Translations under genes and position numbers: made by a program | In this document: positions 23,247 to 35,423 of the stretch, one piece after another | Position numbering within the stretch: position 1 is the stretch's first letter | Layout of the letters: each line of letters begins with the position of its first letter | Source: Verrucomicrobiia bacterium | GTDB taxonomy: Bacteria; Verrucomicrobiota; Verrucomicrobiia; Limisphaerales; CAIMTB01 | NCBI GenBank assembly: GCA_019634625.1 | Contig: JAHCBA010000005.1 | Span: 1 to 64,000, forward strand | Reading direction: 5' to 3' | Length of the DNA stretch: 64,000 nucleotides | The notes under the pieces: generated by a model | What the model was told of the DNA's origin: nothing | Databases searched by the model: none | The model's input: the letters and a program-made list of their open reading frames with translations, nothing else

Positions 23247-25408
23247 GCCGCCCTCCACGCCCGTTCGCCCTGGTCAGGACCGAGGACCAGTGGCGCCGCG
23301 CCGCCCACCGCGACACCGCGCTGATCGGCGAGGTGGTCCAGTTGGGATGGACCGGGGCCCCGCGCGTCGATGCCGGAGGCGAACTGCCGCCCGTCGGGGC
23401 CGGGCTGGCCTTCGACGCCCATTGCCGGCTGTTCCGCAGTGTCCCGGAGGAGGGGCGGGTGGAGCGCTGGCTCTGGGCGGCCCGCCCGTCCGCGCCGCCG
23501 ATGGAAGTCTTCGCCACCGCCACCGACGAGGCGCTGGGCGAGTTCCGATCGGCGCCGGGTTCCCCCGGGACCCTGCTGGAACCGCTGGCTCTCGCCGTCG
23601 ATGCCAGTGAGCGCCTGTGGGTGGCGGAAGCCGGGGCCGGAAGGGTGCTGGTGGCCGACCTGTGGAGCCGGCGGATCCTCGAAGCCCTTCCCTTCCCCGG
23701 CCGACCCGTGGACCTCGCCGCTCTGGGGCCTCGCCTGTGGGTCCTGCTCGAGGCGCCTTCCCGGGTCGCGATCGTCGAAGCCCGCGCCGCGCCGCGCGTT
23801 GTGACGGACCTGGGTCCGTTTCAGGGGCGCACCCGGTTGACGGTCTCCGCCACCGGAGAGGTCTGGGTGCTCGAACAGGCGGGAACGGACGACGCCCGGT
23901 TGCTGGCCGGGTCCCGCCCCCCGCTGGCCATCCCGCGAGCCACCGATCTGGAGTTCCTGTCCGACCAAGTCCTCGTGGTCGCCCGCCATCCCGGCGACGA
24001 CTTCCTCACCTTCCGCGTCGAGGGCACCACCATGGACTCCCTCACGCCCCTGGCGGCGCGCGGGTACGACGGGCGGGGGATCGTCCGGACGCCGGACGGC
24101 CGGATCGGGTTCTGGACGGAGCGCGGGTTTCGTCATGCCCTGGCGGCCCGGGTGAAGTACCGGGCCAGCGGGCAGGTGACGACCTTCCGCCTGGACAGCG
24201 GCGAGTACCGGACAGCGTGGGGAAGGCTGTTCCTGGACGCCTGCATTCCGGCCGACACCCGGATCCGGGTGCATTGCGCGACCGCCGACGAACCGCCCGG
24301 GAAACCCTGCCTGGTGCGAACGCACCCGGTGAACACCGTGACCGTGGAGATCCGGCGCCCGGATCTGTCGCCGCCCATGCCGCCGCTGGCGTTGCTGCCG
24401 GGGCGCGACGGCGACTTCCAGGCCGGGTTGCACCGGCGCGCGAGCGGGCGGGAACTCCCGTGGTCCCCTCTGGCCGGGGACGATCCGTTCGTGACCTACG
24501 AGGCGCCGATCCTGGCCGGGCCAGGAAGGTACCTCTGGGTGACCCTCCGGTTGGAGGGCAACACCCGGGTCACGCCGCGCTTCCGCGCCCTGCGGGCCGA
24601 GTATCCCTCGCACGACCTGTTGCGCCGCCTGCCCCGGGTCTTCTCGCGGGAACCGGCGCGGGAGGACTTCCTCAGGCGGTACCTGGCGATGTTCGAGGGG
24701 GCGCTGTCGGATTGGGAAGCCCGCGCCGTGGCCCGTCACGCGCTGCTGGACCCATGGAGTGCGCCCGAGGAGTTCCTGCCGTGGCTGGCCGGGTTTGTCG
24801 GGTTGATCCTCGACCCGCGCTGGCCCGTCCCGGTGCGCCGGCAATGGATCGAGGAGGCGGTCTGGCTGTTCCGCTTTCGCGGGACCGTTCCCGGGTTGCG
24901 GCGGTTCCTCGAGATCGGCCTCGGCGAACCGGTCATTCTCATCGAGAAGTTCCGTCTGCGCGGCCATGGCGGCGCCCTTGTCGGCAGCGGATCGGCCCTG
25001 GCGGCCAACTCGGTCCTGGGCGCCGGCTTTCGCATCGGCGGCGCCGTGGGGGAGACGACCGGGACCGTGATCGACGGTTCGGTCGAGGACATGTTCGCCA
25101 CCCATGCCCACCGGTTCACGGTGGTGATCCCGCGCCTCCTGACGGCGGAATTGCAGGCGGCGGCGGAGCACCTGCTCACCGTGCATCGTCCCGCCCATAC
25201 GGTGTTCGATCTCTGCACCGTCGGAGCCGGCATGCGGGTCGGACGCGGCCTGCACGTGGCACTGACCTCCATCGTCGGCCGGACCAGCGGCTTCCAGCCG
25301 ACCCAACTCGACCGCTCCAGACTGGGACGCGACAGCGTCCTGGGGCGGCCCGGTCCGGGGGTGGTGCCCGGCGGGAGCCGCGTCGGCCACGACATGCGAA
25401 TCGGCTGA
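23240..25408 (+). CDS. Baseplate gpI-like protein with N-terminal propeller
   Basis: 722 residues. Residues about 1-290 hold repeated strands like an NHL or SMP-30 propeller (LALAVDASERLWVAEAGAGR, VLVADLWSRR, RLTVSATGEVWVLEQAG). After about 455 the phage tail protein I (Afp12-like) domain begins: LLRRLPRVFSREPAREDFLR, RYLAMFEGALSDWEARA, AP.EFLPWLAGFVGLILDPRW and WLFRFRGTVPGLRRFLEIGL. A Gly-rich sequence (ALVGSGSALAANSVLGAGFR) follows, then VIPRLLTAELQAAAEHLL. gpI proteins connect wedge and fibre. The propeller may bind a surface or fibre; that is inference. Confidence 0.85.
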   Translation: MLSRPPRPFALVRTEDQWRRAAHRDTALIGEVVQLGWTGAPRVDAGGELPPVGAGLAFDAHCRLFRSVPEEGRVERWLWAARPSAPPMEVFATATDEALGEFRSAPGSPGTLLEPLALAVDASERLWVAEAGAGRVLVADLWSRRILEALPFPGRPVDLAALGPRLWVLLEAPSRVAIVEARAAPRVVTDLGPFQGRTRLTVSATGEVWVLEQAGTDDARLLAGSRPPLAIPRATDLEFLSDQVLVVARHPGDDFLTFRVEGTTMDSLTPLAARGYDGRGIVRTPDGRIGFWTERGFRHALAARVKYRASGQVTTFRLDSGEYRTAWGRLFLDACIPADTRIRVHCATADEPPGKPCLVRTHPVNTVTVEIRRPDLSPPMPPLALLPGRDGDFQAGLHRRASGRELPWSPLAGDDPFVTYEAPILAGPGRYLWVTLRLEGNTRVTPRFRALRAEYPSHDLLRRLPRVFSREPAREDFLRRYLAMFEGALSDWEARAVARHALLDPWSAPEEFLPWLAGFVGLILDPRWPVPVRRQWIEEAVWLFRFRGTVPGLRRFLEIGLGEPVILIEKFRLRGHGGALVGSGSALAANSVLGAGFRIGGAVGETTGTVIDGSVEDMFATHAHRFTVVIPRLLTAELQAAAEHLLTVHRPAHTVFDLCTVGAGMRVGRGLHVALTSIVGRTSGFQPTQLDRSRLGRDSVLGRPGPGVVPGGSRVGHDMRIG

Positions 25409-25414
25409 ATCCCC

Positions 25415-27020
25415 ATGCACGCCCTCCGCATCCATCGCTTCCATGCCCGGTACCGGCTGCCCGGACGCCGGGCCGGGGAACGGCGTCGCCTGGATGGCAT
25501 CCTGGGTTCGGCCCTCGGCGAGGCGCTGGACACCGCTCTCGCCGGCTTCCCCCTGGCGCCCCGGGAGGAACTCTGCATCCGGCATCTCCATGTCCCGGTG
25601 CGCCTTCGGCTGGACCGTTCGGACCTGGCCCTGGCGGCCGTCTGGGGCGAGGCCCTGGCGTCGGCGATCCGGTCGGCACCCACCGTTTCAGGACCTCGTT
25701 CCACAACGGCCGGCGCACCCGCGATCGAGGTCGTCCGTTATCCCTCGAGAGAACATGCCCTGATCGAGATCGCCGCTCAGGCGGTCCACGGCGACCGCCG
25801 TCGCGCATGGGCCTGGCGTCAACTGGACCTCTGGCGCACGGGCGACGCCGTCTCCGACGCCGAGGCCGTTCGGGAATGGGTGAGAACCCTGGTGCGCGAA
25901 CCAGGCCTGATCGTTCCCATCCTGCGGTGGCTCGCCGGGACGCACCGGCTGGAGACGCTGGCCCTTCGACTGGAAGGCAGCCACTGGCTGAGCCTTGCGG
26001 CCGCCGCACTCGAGTTCAACGGACTGCCCCTGACCTGGAAGGACCTGACGGGCGCCGCGGCATCCCGTCCCGCCGACGAACCCGTCGCGGTGTCCCCATC
26101 CCCGGCCACCAACCCGACTGACCCCATCGCGACCCGCATCCTCCGCGATTCCCGGATCGCGAACGCCGTCCCCATCCACCGCGTCGCCTCCCCGGGTGAA
26201 TCCGGCTGGGCCGCCCTCGCCGTGCTCGAAGCGGATCCCGGCTGGGTCGCCCGTCCACCCGAGGCCTGGGCGCGATTGTTGCGGCGGATGACGGCGAGGC
26301 CCGGGGGAGGTCCGCATCCCGTCTCAGCGAAGGATCGACCCGCCCCCGCCGGGACAATGCCGGCTCGACCTGAACCGTCTTCCGGGTGGGATCGGACCGC
26401 CCCGAACCCAGGGAGACCGGCCGATCCAAGCGCCGCTCCGAAGCACCGCGCGGACGCCTCGACTCCACAACCCAAGAACGCCGACCAGCCGGTCGATCCC
26501 CGTGCGGAGGATCCGCGCCGGCGGGGCCACACCCGCTTCGGGGGTCTGCTCTTCCTCTTGAACCTCCTGCCGGCCGTCGGGATTCCTGGACGGCTCGAGG
26601 AGGAGTTCCCTGCGCTCGGGATTCGCGAGGTGCTCTATCGACTGGGGCTCCGGTTGGTGGCGGAACTCGGGTTCGAGGGCGGGGAGATCCGGGAGGATCC
26701 GGCGGTGCTGGCCTTCGCCGGGTTGTCGCCCGGCACGCCATGGCCGGAGGAGGAGACCCTGGAGGCCTCGGACACCGCGCGTCTCGAAACGCTGGCCAGC
26801 GAGGTGACCGCTGAACTGGAACGTCACCTGCCACCCGCGGCATCGGGATCCGAACCGGTGCTGAAGACGGTCTGTTTGAGAACGGCGGAGATCGTCGCCG
26901 ATCCGGGCTGGATCGAGGTGCGATTCCGGATGAGGGACGTCTCCACCGATCTGCGACGGGTGGGACTGGACCTCGATCCGGGCTACCTCCCCTGGCTCGG
27001 AGTCGTGATGAGGTTTGTCT

Positions 27021-27028
<8 letters not shown>
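25415..27028 (+). CDS. eCIS tape measure protein (Afp14-like)
   Basis: 537 residues. It matches the contractile injection system tape-measure family: N-terminal HALRIHRFHARYRLPGRRAG and LREELCIRHL-type strands, the REHALIEIAAQAVHGDRRRAW segment, a repeat of FGGLLFLLNLLPAVGIPGRL (the conserved hydrophobic helix) and the C-terminal signature LDLDPGYLPWLGVVMRFVYE. The middle (about 290-375) is Pro-rich and low complexity. The protein sets particle length. Its stop overlaps the ATPase start by 8 bp. Confidence 0.85.
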
Positions 27029-28992
<1,964 letters not shown>

Positions 28993-29009
<17 letters not shown>

Positions 29010-30246
29010 TGTGAAGTCCTGTGTGTCCCGGGAGTCCGGCGACCGCATTCCGTCGCCCTACTGCTCCCTGCATTACCACTTCGGCATGCTCCTCGGGGTC
29101 TCCGATCTCGAAACCGAGCAGGCCTACCACCGCGGCAAAATGTGGCTGCACTCCGCCTGGCTCCATCGCGAGGGTGTGATCTGGGGTTTCAATGTGCAGG
29201 CCGATCCCGACCGCGGCGAAATCCGGGTCCTTCCAGGACTGGCGCTCGACGCCCTCGGTCGCGAGATCCATCTGGATGCCGATGCCTGCCTCAATGTGGC
29301 GGCCTGGTTCGAGGACCGGCTCAGGCGGAAGCCCGACGATACCGGCTGGTTCGATGGGGATCCCGCGGACGGCGGGGTTCTCTTCGACGCCCACGTCGTC
29401 ATCCGGTTCAAGACCTGCCTGACCCGCCAGGTCCCCGCCATGTCCCAACCCTGCGAGAACGCCGGGACCGCCACCGCCTATTCGCGGGCCTGCGAGACCG
29501 TCGAGATCCTGCTGCGTCCCGGCCTCTGGCCCGATCCCTTCAACCCCGGGGGCGAATCCCTTCCGGAACGGCGCCCCTACCGCCGGTTGCGTCTCCTGTT
29601 CGGTCTCGACGAACCCGAACGTGACGAGGACGGCGCCATCGTGGCCGACGATCTGGAAGTCGTCCTCGCCCCGCGTAACGCGGCGTCCTTCCGTCGCTTT
29701 GCCGCCCTCGACGGAATCGACCTGCGCCCCCCCGAGGAGGACGAGTATCCGGTGGTCCTGGCGAACCTGCACGGGATCGCGCTGACGAAGGAGGAATCGT
29801 CGTGGGCCCTCGGGGTGGATGCCGTGGATGTCACCGTCCGACCCGCTCATGTCGCGACCTCCGCTCTCCAGGATCTGCTCGGCGGCCACGGCACTGCGTC
29901 GGCTCCCGGCGCGGTGGTGATTCCGGACTCGGTCGAAATCGACGAGGTCGCCAACACGCTCGTCTTCGAAGCCAGTTCGGCCCTGGCGGAACCCAGCGTC
30001 CAGGAAGCCGGGTTCTCGTTGACGGCGTATCATCCGGATGACGGCTGGACCGTGGTTCCGATCGATTCCGCGGACCTCGATGCCGATGATCGCACCGTCA
30101 CGCTCGGGTTCTCCGGGGGGCTTCCCGCCGGCACCGTGTTGGTGCGCCTCCTCATTCGCGGCTCCGGGCCCGCGCCGGTCCTGGATGCCGCACTCGTTCC
30201 CTTCAACCGCGGACAGGACTTCACCCACGACCATCACCGGAGCTGA
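28993..30246 (+). CDS. eCIS protein with shared N-terminal module (short form)
   Basis: 417 residues; start preceded by GAAAGGAAA. Residues about 22-98 (YHFGMLLGVSDLETEQAYHR, VIWGFNV, EIRVLPGLALDALGREIHLD) resemble residues 33-105 of the next protein: both share a [FY].[FD]G..L...DL..EQ.Y.R pattern and PGLA.D..GR. The C-terminal half is beta-rich with EVANTLVFEASSAL and AGFSLTAYHPDDGWTVVPID, which reads like an adhesion or fibre domain. Position after the ATPase, like Afp13 and other fibre genes in several clusters, suggests a baseplate-attached receptor or cargo-related protein. No family is recognised with confidence. Confidence 0.6.
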
Positions 30247-30248
30247 CC

Positions 30249-33200
30249 ATGACGACGTTCACCACGACCTCCCCTTCCAGCCCCATTGTCCTCGTCGGCA
30301 GCGAGAACGGGATCACCGTCATCCCCACCCGAACCCCGCTCGCGCGCCTCAATTATTTCGACGGGAAGTTCCTCCGGGCCGCCGACCTGAGCGCCGAACA
30401 GCGCTACCTCCGTTCCCTGGTCGAGCTGTCGAATCGCGCAGGCGGCCACGGAATCGCCCACGGCTTCGAGGTGACCTCCCGACCGCAGGGCGAACTCGAG
30501 ATCGCCCCCGGCCTCGCCATCGACCCGGAGGGGCGCGTGCTCCTCCTGCCCGTCGGCACCCGCGTCGCCCTGGCGGAACTCATCGAGAAGACCCGGCTGG
30601 GCCAGACCCCGCGCCCGACGGCGACCGGCACCCGTCCCGCCGGTTTCGGCGACTGCATCGCCGCCGCGGAGACACCACCCTCGCAGACTCCGGGTACGGG
30701 AGACCTGTACCTCATCACCATCGCCCACGCCGAGGCGCTCTGCGGGGAGGAGGACGTGTACGGCAAGCTCTGCCAGGAGGCCTGCATCACCAGCACCGAC
30801 CGCCCGTTTCGACTGGAAGGCATCGTCGTGCGCGCCCGGCCCCTGATCCTCCCGGTCCCGCTGCCCACCTCGGGCATCGGACTCACCCTCACCCACTGGC
30901 GGTCCCGCGTCGCCTCCGCCTGCTTCGAGGACGAACGCCGCCGGGTGGCCAGCCTGATCTCCAAGGCCGGCCTCGAATCGGATGCCTGGTGCCGCGGCGC
31001 CGTGCCGGAGTCCGGCACCGAAATCCCCATCGCCGTCGTCGGCCGGGTCGGAACGGCGATCCAGTTCCTCGACCTCTGGACCGTGCGCCGCGAGCGCATC
31101 GACACCCCGGCCCGCCGTTACTGGCAATGGCGCATGGCGATGCGGCCCTGGGATGTCTTCCTCGCCCACATCCTCCAGTTCCAGTGCCAGCTGAATGTGG
31201 CCTTGAGTCGAACCCCGGGAGGCGAGGCGCCGGGCGATCCGTGCCGCGAGGCCCGGGCCCTGGTCCGGGAGGCGAACGTCCATCTCGATGTCCTCCGGAC
31301 GTTCCACTCCGAGATCACCGCGCGCCTGATGCGCATGTCGAGGACCGTCCGGGACCGGGCCCTCGCGGACAACACGCTGTCCCCCGCAAGCCTGACCCAG
31401 CTCGCCGATTTCGAAACCCGCCTCACCCAGGCCACCGCGGCCTTCGAGGCCCTGCCCTCGGACCGGATCCTCATCGACGGCGGCATCGTCGAACTGCCCA
31501 GTGCCGGCTACCTGCCCGTCGTCCCAGGTTCCACCCTCACCGTCAACCAGCAGGTCCGTCGCCTCCTCGGCGAGGGTGTCGATCTGCGCTTCTGCATCGT
31601 CCGCCCCGACTACGTCGCCCACGCCCTGGAGGAGGCCCAGCACCTCGAACGAATCTCCCTGCTCACCGGGCTCGACCATCCCACCCGCAGGCAGGAGGTC
31701 GATATCCTCGTGCCCTACGGACAGGTCGTGCCGGACCGCGTCGAACGCGGCCGCTTCTACGACATGCGATTGAACGTGAGGCTGGCGACGCTGGGGATCC
31801 TCGCCTCGGCGTATGCCGCTCTCCATGGGCGCGAGTCCCGACCCCCAGGAACCTCCGACCCCAATCCGGTGCTGGAACGGCTGGCCCGGATCCAGGATCA
31901 CGTCCGGGAACTGACCCGCGATCCGTCGAGCGCCCCGGTGGTCGGGTTTCCAACCGGTGTCGCCCGCACCGACTGGGAACCCGATGGCGCCCTCGCCTTC
32001 AGCTACGCCGGATCGACCGCTCCCTTCTCTCCGGGAGGATCAACCGACCCTTCGTCCGACACCACGAATCTCAATCTCCGAAGCCAGGTGCGCGCCTTCC
32101 TCTGGATGACCCTGGACCTCGGCCGGGATCCCTTCGGGACCGGCGTCGGAGGCTCGGTGGCCGTTCGGGCCGAAAGCCATCTCCTGCTGGTCCCCGAACC
32201 GCGCACCGAGGAGCCCCCGGCCTCCCGTTCAAGCGGCACTCTGGTCCACGCCTCGTTCGTCGGGAACCTCCAGGTGGAGGGCACCGCAACCCGGCCCGGC
32301 CCTTCCGAGGCTCGCGAGATTCGGACCGTCCTTTCCGGAACGCTGACCTTCTCGGCCGTCACCGCCGGCGAACGCCCGCAGGCCGGAAGCCTCTTCCTCA
32401 CCGAACGCCCGGTCGTGGTGCAATCCCAGGGTCCGCACGGTCCCGGCGTCCGGATCGATCTCCCCGAACCCTCGATCCTCGCCCCGCTCATCTCCGGATT
32501 GGAGGTCCTTCGCGAATGGAGTTCCGTCACCCAGGCCGGGGTCGTCGGCACCGTCGCCGTCCGTCCGCTGCCGGCCCTGGCCATGCGGACGCTCCAGGTT
32601 CGACTGGACGCCGCCCTCCGCGCAACGGGCAGTTCGCCGTCCCAGCAGGATCTCGCCGTGAAGCAGGTCCTGACCGAACTGCTGGCCGATACCGCGCCCG
32701 AAAGGCGCGAGGCGTTCCTTGCCCGGCAACTCCTCCGGCCCGAGGTCATCGACCCGACCCACCCGGCCCACGTGTCCGCCATCGGAGCCATCCACCGCAT
32801 CGGGTCCGCGCTGGGATCCGCACGCTTCTCCGATCTCGCCGCCCGCCGCCTGTTCCCGGCCCCCACTCCGCCGACGACGGACCTGGGGATTGTCGCCACC
32901 CTCGACTGGGTGCTCTTTCATCGGCGCCGCGAAAAGCAATGTCGGGTGGAGAGCCCCACCCCGAGGGTCCAGACACGGACCTACCTCCTGTACCGCGCCC
33001 AACTGCCGGGAAACCTCCAGGTCGCGCATCTCGCCGAGGCGATGGGTCAGGGCGGCGAATCGCTGCGACGCTTCGACCTGAAACCGGTTCGCCAGGTCGA
33101 GTTCGCCGCCGGCATCCACGCCGTCGAAACCCCGCCCTCGATGCTCGAAGCCGCCTGGCGGACCGCCATGGGAACGGACGCCGGCCGCATCGAGGGCGGC

Positions 33201-33800
33201 GTCATCGCCAGTCGCGGCCTCGCCGCCGCCGAGGGGGAATCGCTCGCCCTGCGTCGCCTCGAGGCGGTCGTCGAAGTCGTCGGTTCCGTCACCCCGGTCG
33301 CGGAGACCCCCGCCTACCTGTCCGCGGAACGCGTCCCCGATGGCTTTGCCGAACCCGGCCACGACGGCATCGCGGTGATCGCCACCGTGGTCCTCGACGC
33401 CGTCACCCGCCGCAATGCCCTCCTCCTCTACACCCCATGGGACAACGGGATCCATTTCGTGGACCCGGAGAACCGGCCGCCGAACGCGCCCATGGAGTTC
33501 GCCAACGATGTGCCGCAGGGAAACGCACTGACCCAGTTCATCGCGTCCCTGGGATCGATCGACCGCGCCCCGATCCGGGGCGTCACCCTGGCCATCCCCG
33601 GAGGCCCGCCCGACCCGGGTGCCGCCACGCGCCTCGCCGCCGTCCTCCAGGCGGTGACCTCGTCGGGTCGCCCCGCCCCGGCGAACCCTCGGCGGGTGGT
33701 GGAGTCCCTGCGGGAGCGGGACCGCGTATTCCTCCTTCGGGCCGGCTTCGCCCCGGACGACTTCGACGACATCCTCTACCTCGAGATCAACGAAGGCTGA
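30249..33800 (+). CDS. Large eCIS protein with shared N-terminal module
   Basis: 1183 residues, 2 bp after the previous stop. N-terminal module at about 33-105: LNYFDGKFLRAADLSAEQRY, IAHGFEV, ELEIAPGLAIDPEGRVLLLP. A helical segment follows (about 300-410: ARALVREANVHLDVLRTFHS), then mixed domains with repeated beta-strand texture (about 600-800) and several Pro-rich linkers; no signal peptide or membrane segment. Size and position fit a fibre, baseplate periphery or particle-associated scaffolding protein. The module in common with the upstream gene suggests that both dock to the same partner. Function is inferred only from context. Confidence 0.6.
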   Translation: MTTFTTTSPSSPIVLVGSENGITVIPTRTPLARLNYFDGKFLRAADLSAEQRYLRSLVELSNRAGGHGIAHGFEVTSRPQGELEIAPGLAIDPEGRVLLLPVGTRVALAELIEKTRLGQTPRPTATGTRPAGFGDCIAAAETPPSQTPGTGDLYLITIAHAEALCGEEDVYGKLCQEACITSTDRPFRLEGIVVRARPLILPVPLPTSGIGLTLTHWRSRVASACFEDERRRVASLISKAGLESDAWCRGAVPESGTEIPIAVVGRVGTAIQFLDLWTVRRERIDTPARRYWQWRMAMRPWDVFLAHILQFQCQLNVALSRTPGGEAPGDPCREARALVREANVHLDVLRTFHSEITARLMRMSRTVRDRALADNTLSPASLTQLADFETRLTQATAAFEALPSDRILIDGGIVELPSAGYLPVVPGSTLTVNQQVRRLLGEGVDLRFCIVRPDYVAHALEEAQHLERISLLTGLDHPTRRQEVDILVPYGQVVPDRVERGRFYDMRLNVRLATLGILASAYAALHGRESRPPGTSDPNPVLERLARIQDHVRELTRDPSSAPVVGFPTGVARTDWEPDGALAFSYAGSTAPFSPGGSTDPSSDTTNLNLRSQVRAFLWMTLDLGRDPFGTGVGGSVAVRAESHLLLVPEPRTEEPPASRSSGTLVHASFVGNLQVEGTATRPGPSEAREIRTVLSGTLTFSAVTAGERPQAGSLFLTERPVVVQSQGPHGPGVRIDLPEPSILAPLISGLEVLREWSSVTQAGVVGTVAVRPLPALAMRTLQVRLDAALRATGSSPSQQDLAVKQVLTELLADTAPERREAFLARQLLRPEVIDPTHPAHVSAIGAIHRIGSALGSARFSDLAARRLFPAPTPPTTDLGIVATLDWVLFHRRREKQCRVESPTPRVQTRTYLLYRAQLPGNLQVAHLAEAMGQGGESLRRFDLKPVRQVEFAAGIHAVETPPSMLEAAWRTAMGTDAGRIEGGVIASRGLAAAEGESLALRRLEAVVEVVGSVTPVAETPAYLSAERVPDGFAEPGHDGIAVIATVVLDAVTRRNALLLYTPWDNGIHFVDPENRPPNAPMEFANDVPQGNALTQFIASLGSIDRAPIRGVTLAIPGGPPDPGAATRLAAVLQAVTSSGRPAPANPRRVVESLRERDRVFLLRAGFAPDDFDDILYLEINEG

Positions 33801-33811
33801 AGCCCCGGGCG

Positions 33812-33931
33812 ATGTCGCCTTCCGTCAACCTCTCATGGCGCCCCTTCCCACAAAGCCCGCGCGCGACCGATCGCATCGACCTCCCAGGGAAGCTTCCGCC
33901 ACCGCCGCGACCGAACGCCGGGCCATCGTGA
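33812..33931 (+). CDS. Possible small protein, uncertain
   Basis: 39 codons from ATG 33812 (MSPSVNLSWRPFPQSPRATD and on), Pro-rich with no similarity I recognise. It fills the largest gap inside the eCIS block (33801-33968). A real small gene or chance are both possible; the high GC content favours long chance frames. Confidence 0.2.
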   Translation: MSPSVNLSWRPFPQSPRATDRIDLPGKLPPPPRPNAGPS

Positions 33932-33968
33932 AGGAGGGACGTGACACGAGGCTTTCCTGGAGCGGACC

Positions 33969-35378
33969 ATGAGTTCCGGCCCGACACCGCAGCGAGGCGC
34001 GTTCCGGGGCATCCATGCCCTCAACGCCTTTCTCGACACGCTTCCGCGAACCCGGACCGGCCGCTTCCACCGGCCGGTGCCCGCCTTTCGCACCTGCGGC
34101 ATCGTGGGCTTCTACCTGGCCCTCCTGACCCTCTTCGCGGGCGGACTGCTGACGGGAAGGTCGCTGGTCATCCTGGCCGCCGTCGCGCTGGTCAGCGGAC
34201 TCTCCTTCTTCGCCTACACCTACCTGCGCAAGTGGATCACCGGCCGCGAGGAACTGGTCCTGCTCGAACACGTCTGGTTCGCCTTCGCCTGCAACGCGCT
34301 GGCCCTCCACCTCCTGAACCAGCCGCTCCTGCCCTATCTCGATCTCATCAGCGTCGCCCTCTGCCCCTTCCTCGCCATGGGCCGGGTCGGTTGCACGCTG
34401 GTCGGATGCTGCCACGGACAACCCTCCTCCCTGGGCATTGCCTATCCCGAGTCCTGCGCTGCGGACGGGTTCCCACCGCACCTGGTCGGGGTCCGGTTGT
34501 TCCCGGCACCGGCCCTGGAAGGGCTCGGACTGGTGCTCATCGGCCTCGCCGGATTCATCGCCCTCCCCTTTGCGGTGCCTGGCCGCGTGTTCGCCTGGTT
34601 CCTGCTCGCCTATGCCATCATGCGGTTTGGTCTCGAGGGGATCCGCGGGGATCCGCGTCCCCACTTCCTCGGTCTATCCCAGGCGCGCTGGATGGGCCTC
34701 GCGGAGGCCGGACTGGCCCTTGGCTTGGGCATGGGAAGTCCGTCCGCGACCACCGTGGCGATCGGATTCGCCCTGCTGATCACCCTCGCCGCCGTGCTGG
34801 TCCATCAACACCGGCGGAACCCCCACGCCCTTCTGATGGCCTCCGAGCACGTTCAGGAGATGCGAAATGTCGCCCGCGCCGCCTTCGCCCCGGATGCCCA
34901 CACCAACCCCCTCCAACCGTCCTCCCACACCACCTCCCGGGGCGCCACCCTGGCCTGTTCCTCCCGCGCCATCGGCCCGTACCGGGAATACCACCTCTCG
35001 CTCGGCCTGCCCGGCCGGGCGAACGGGATTCCCCTCCTGTGCCGGATCGCCGCCGCTGCCTTTCCTCAACTCCTGCCCCTGTCGGCCCGGATCTCCCAGG
35101 GCGGCTATCTCCACCTCCTTCTCGCCGCACCGCCGGGCCTCGGCACCGACACCGAGGCCCCCGCCAACCTGGCTGACAACCTGCACGGCGCCGTCCTCCG
35201 GCGACTCCAACACGAGGCGGACACCCCCCCGCTCCCCGGGCCGGAGGGACCCGCAACCGAATCCATTGAAGTCCCCGAATCGCGCGTTGCGGACCCGGTC
35301 CCACAGGCGTCCCCCACGCGACCTCAATCGCCCAACCCACCCTGGTATTTCTCCTCCGGCAACGGAACCCGGACCTGA
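33969..35378 (+). CDS. Lgt-like membrane protein in the eCIS block
   Basis: 469 residues. Residues about 45-290 contain seven or so hydrophobic segments and the signature region of prolipoprotein diacylglyceryl transferases: the stretch FLAMGRVGCTLVGCCHGQPS with the conserved Gly-Arg, and later RFGLEGIRGDPRPHFLGLSQ. Lgt moves a diacylglyceryl group from phosphatidylglycerol to the lipobox cysteine at the inner membrane. The classical HGGL motif near the first loop is not visible, so activity is uncertain. A soluble, Pro-rich C-terminal extension of about 170 residues is not found in housekeeping Lgt. Location between eCIS structural genes and cargo suggests a dedicated function, such as lipid attachment or membrane anchoring of a particle component. 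Confidence 0.7.
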   Translation: MSSGPTPQRGAFRGIHALNAFLDTLPRTRTGRFHRPVPAFRTCGIVGFYLALLTLFAGGLLTGRSLVILAAVALVSGLSFFAYTYLRKWITGREELVLLEHVWFAFACNALALHLLNQPLLPYLDLISVALCPFLAMGRVGCTLVGCCHGQPSSLGIAYPESCAADGFPPHLVGVRLFPAPALEGLGLVLIGLAGFIALPFAVPGRVFAWFLLAYAIMRFGLEGIRGDPRPHFLGLSQARWMGLAEAGLALGLGMGSPSATTVAIGFALLITLAAVLVHQHRRNPHALLMASEHVQEMRNVARAAFAPDAHTNPLQPSSHTTSRGATLACSSRAIGPYREYHLSLGLPGRANGIPLLCRIAAAAFPQLLPLSARISQGGYLHLLLAAPPGLGTDTEAPANLADNLHGAVLRRLQHEADTPPLPGPEGPATESIEVPESRVADPVPQASPTRPQSPNPPWYFSSGNGTRT

Positions 35379-35423
35379 TCTCCCCGCCCCCAGGCGGAAA
35401 GCCCCTCCCCGGCCAGGCGCCCC

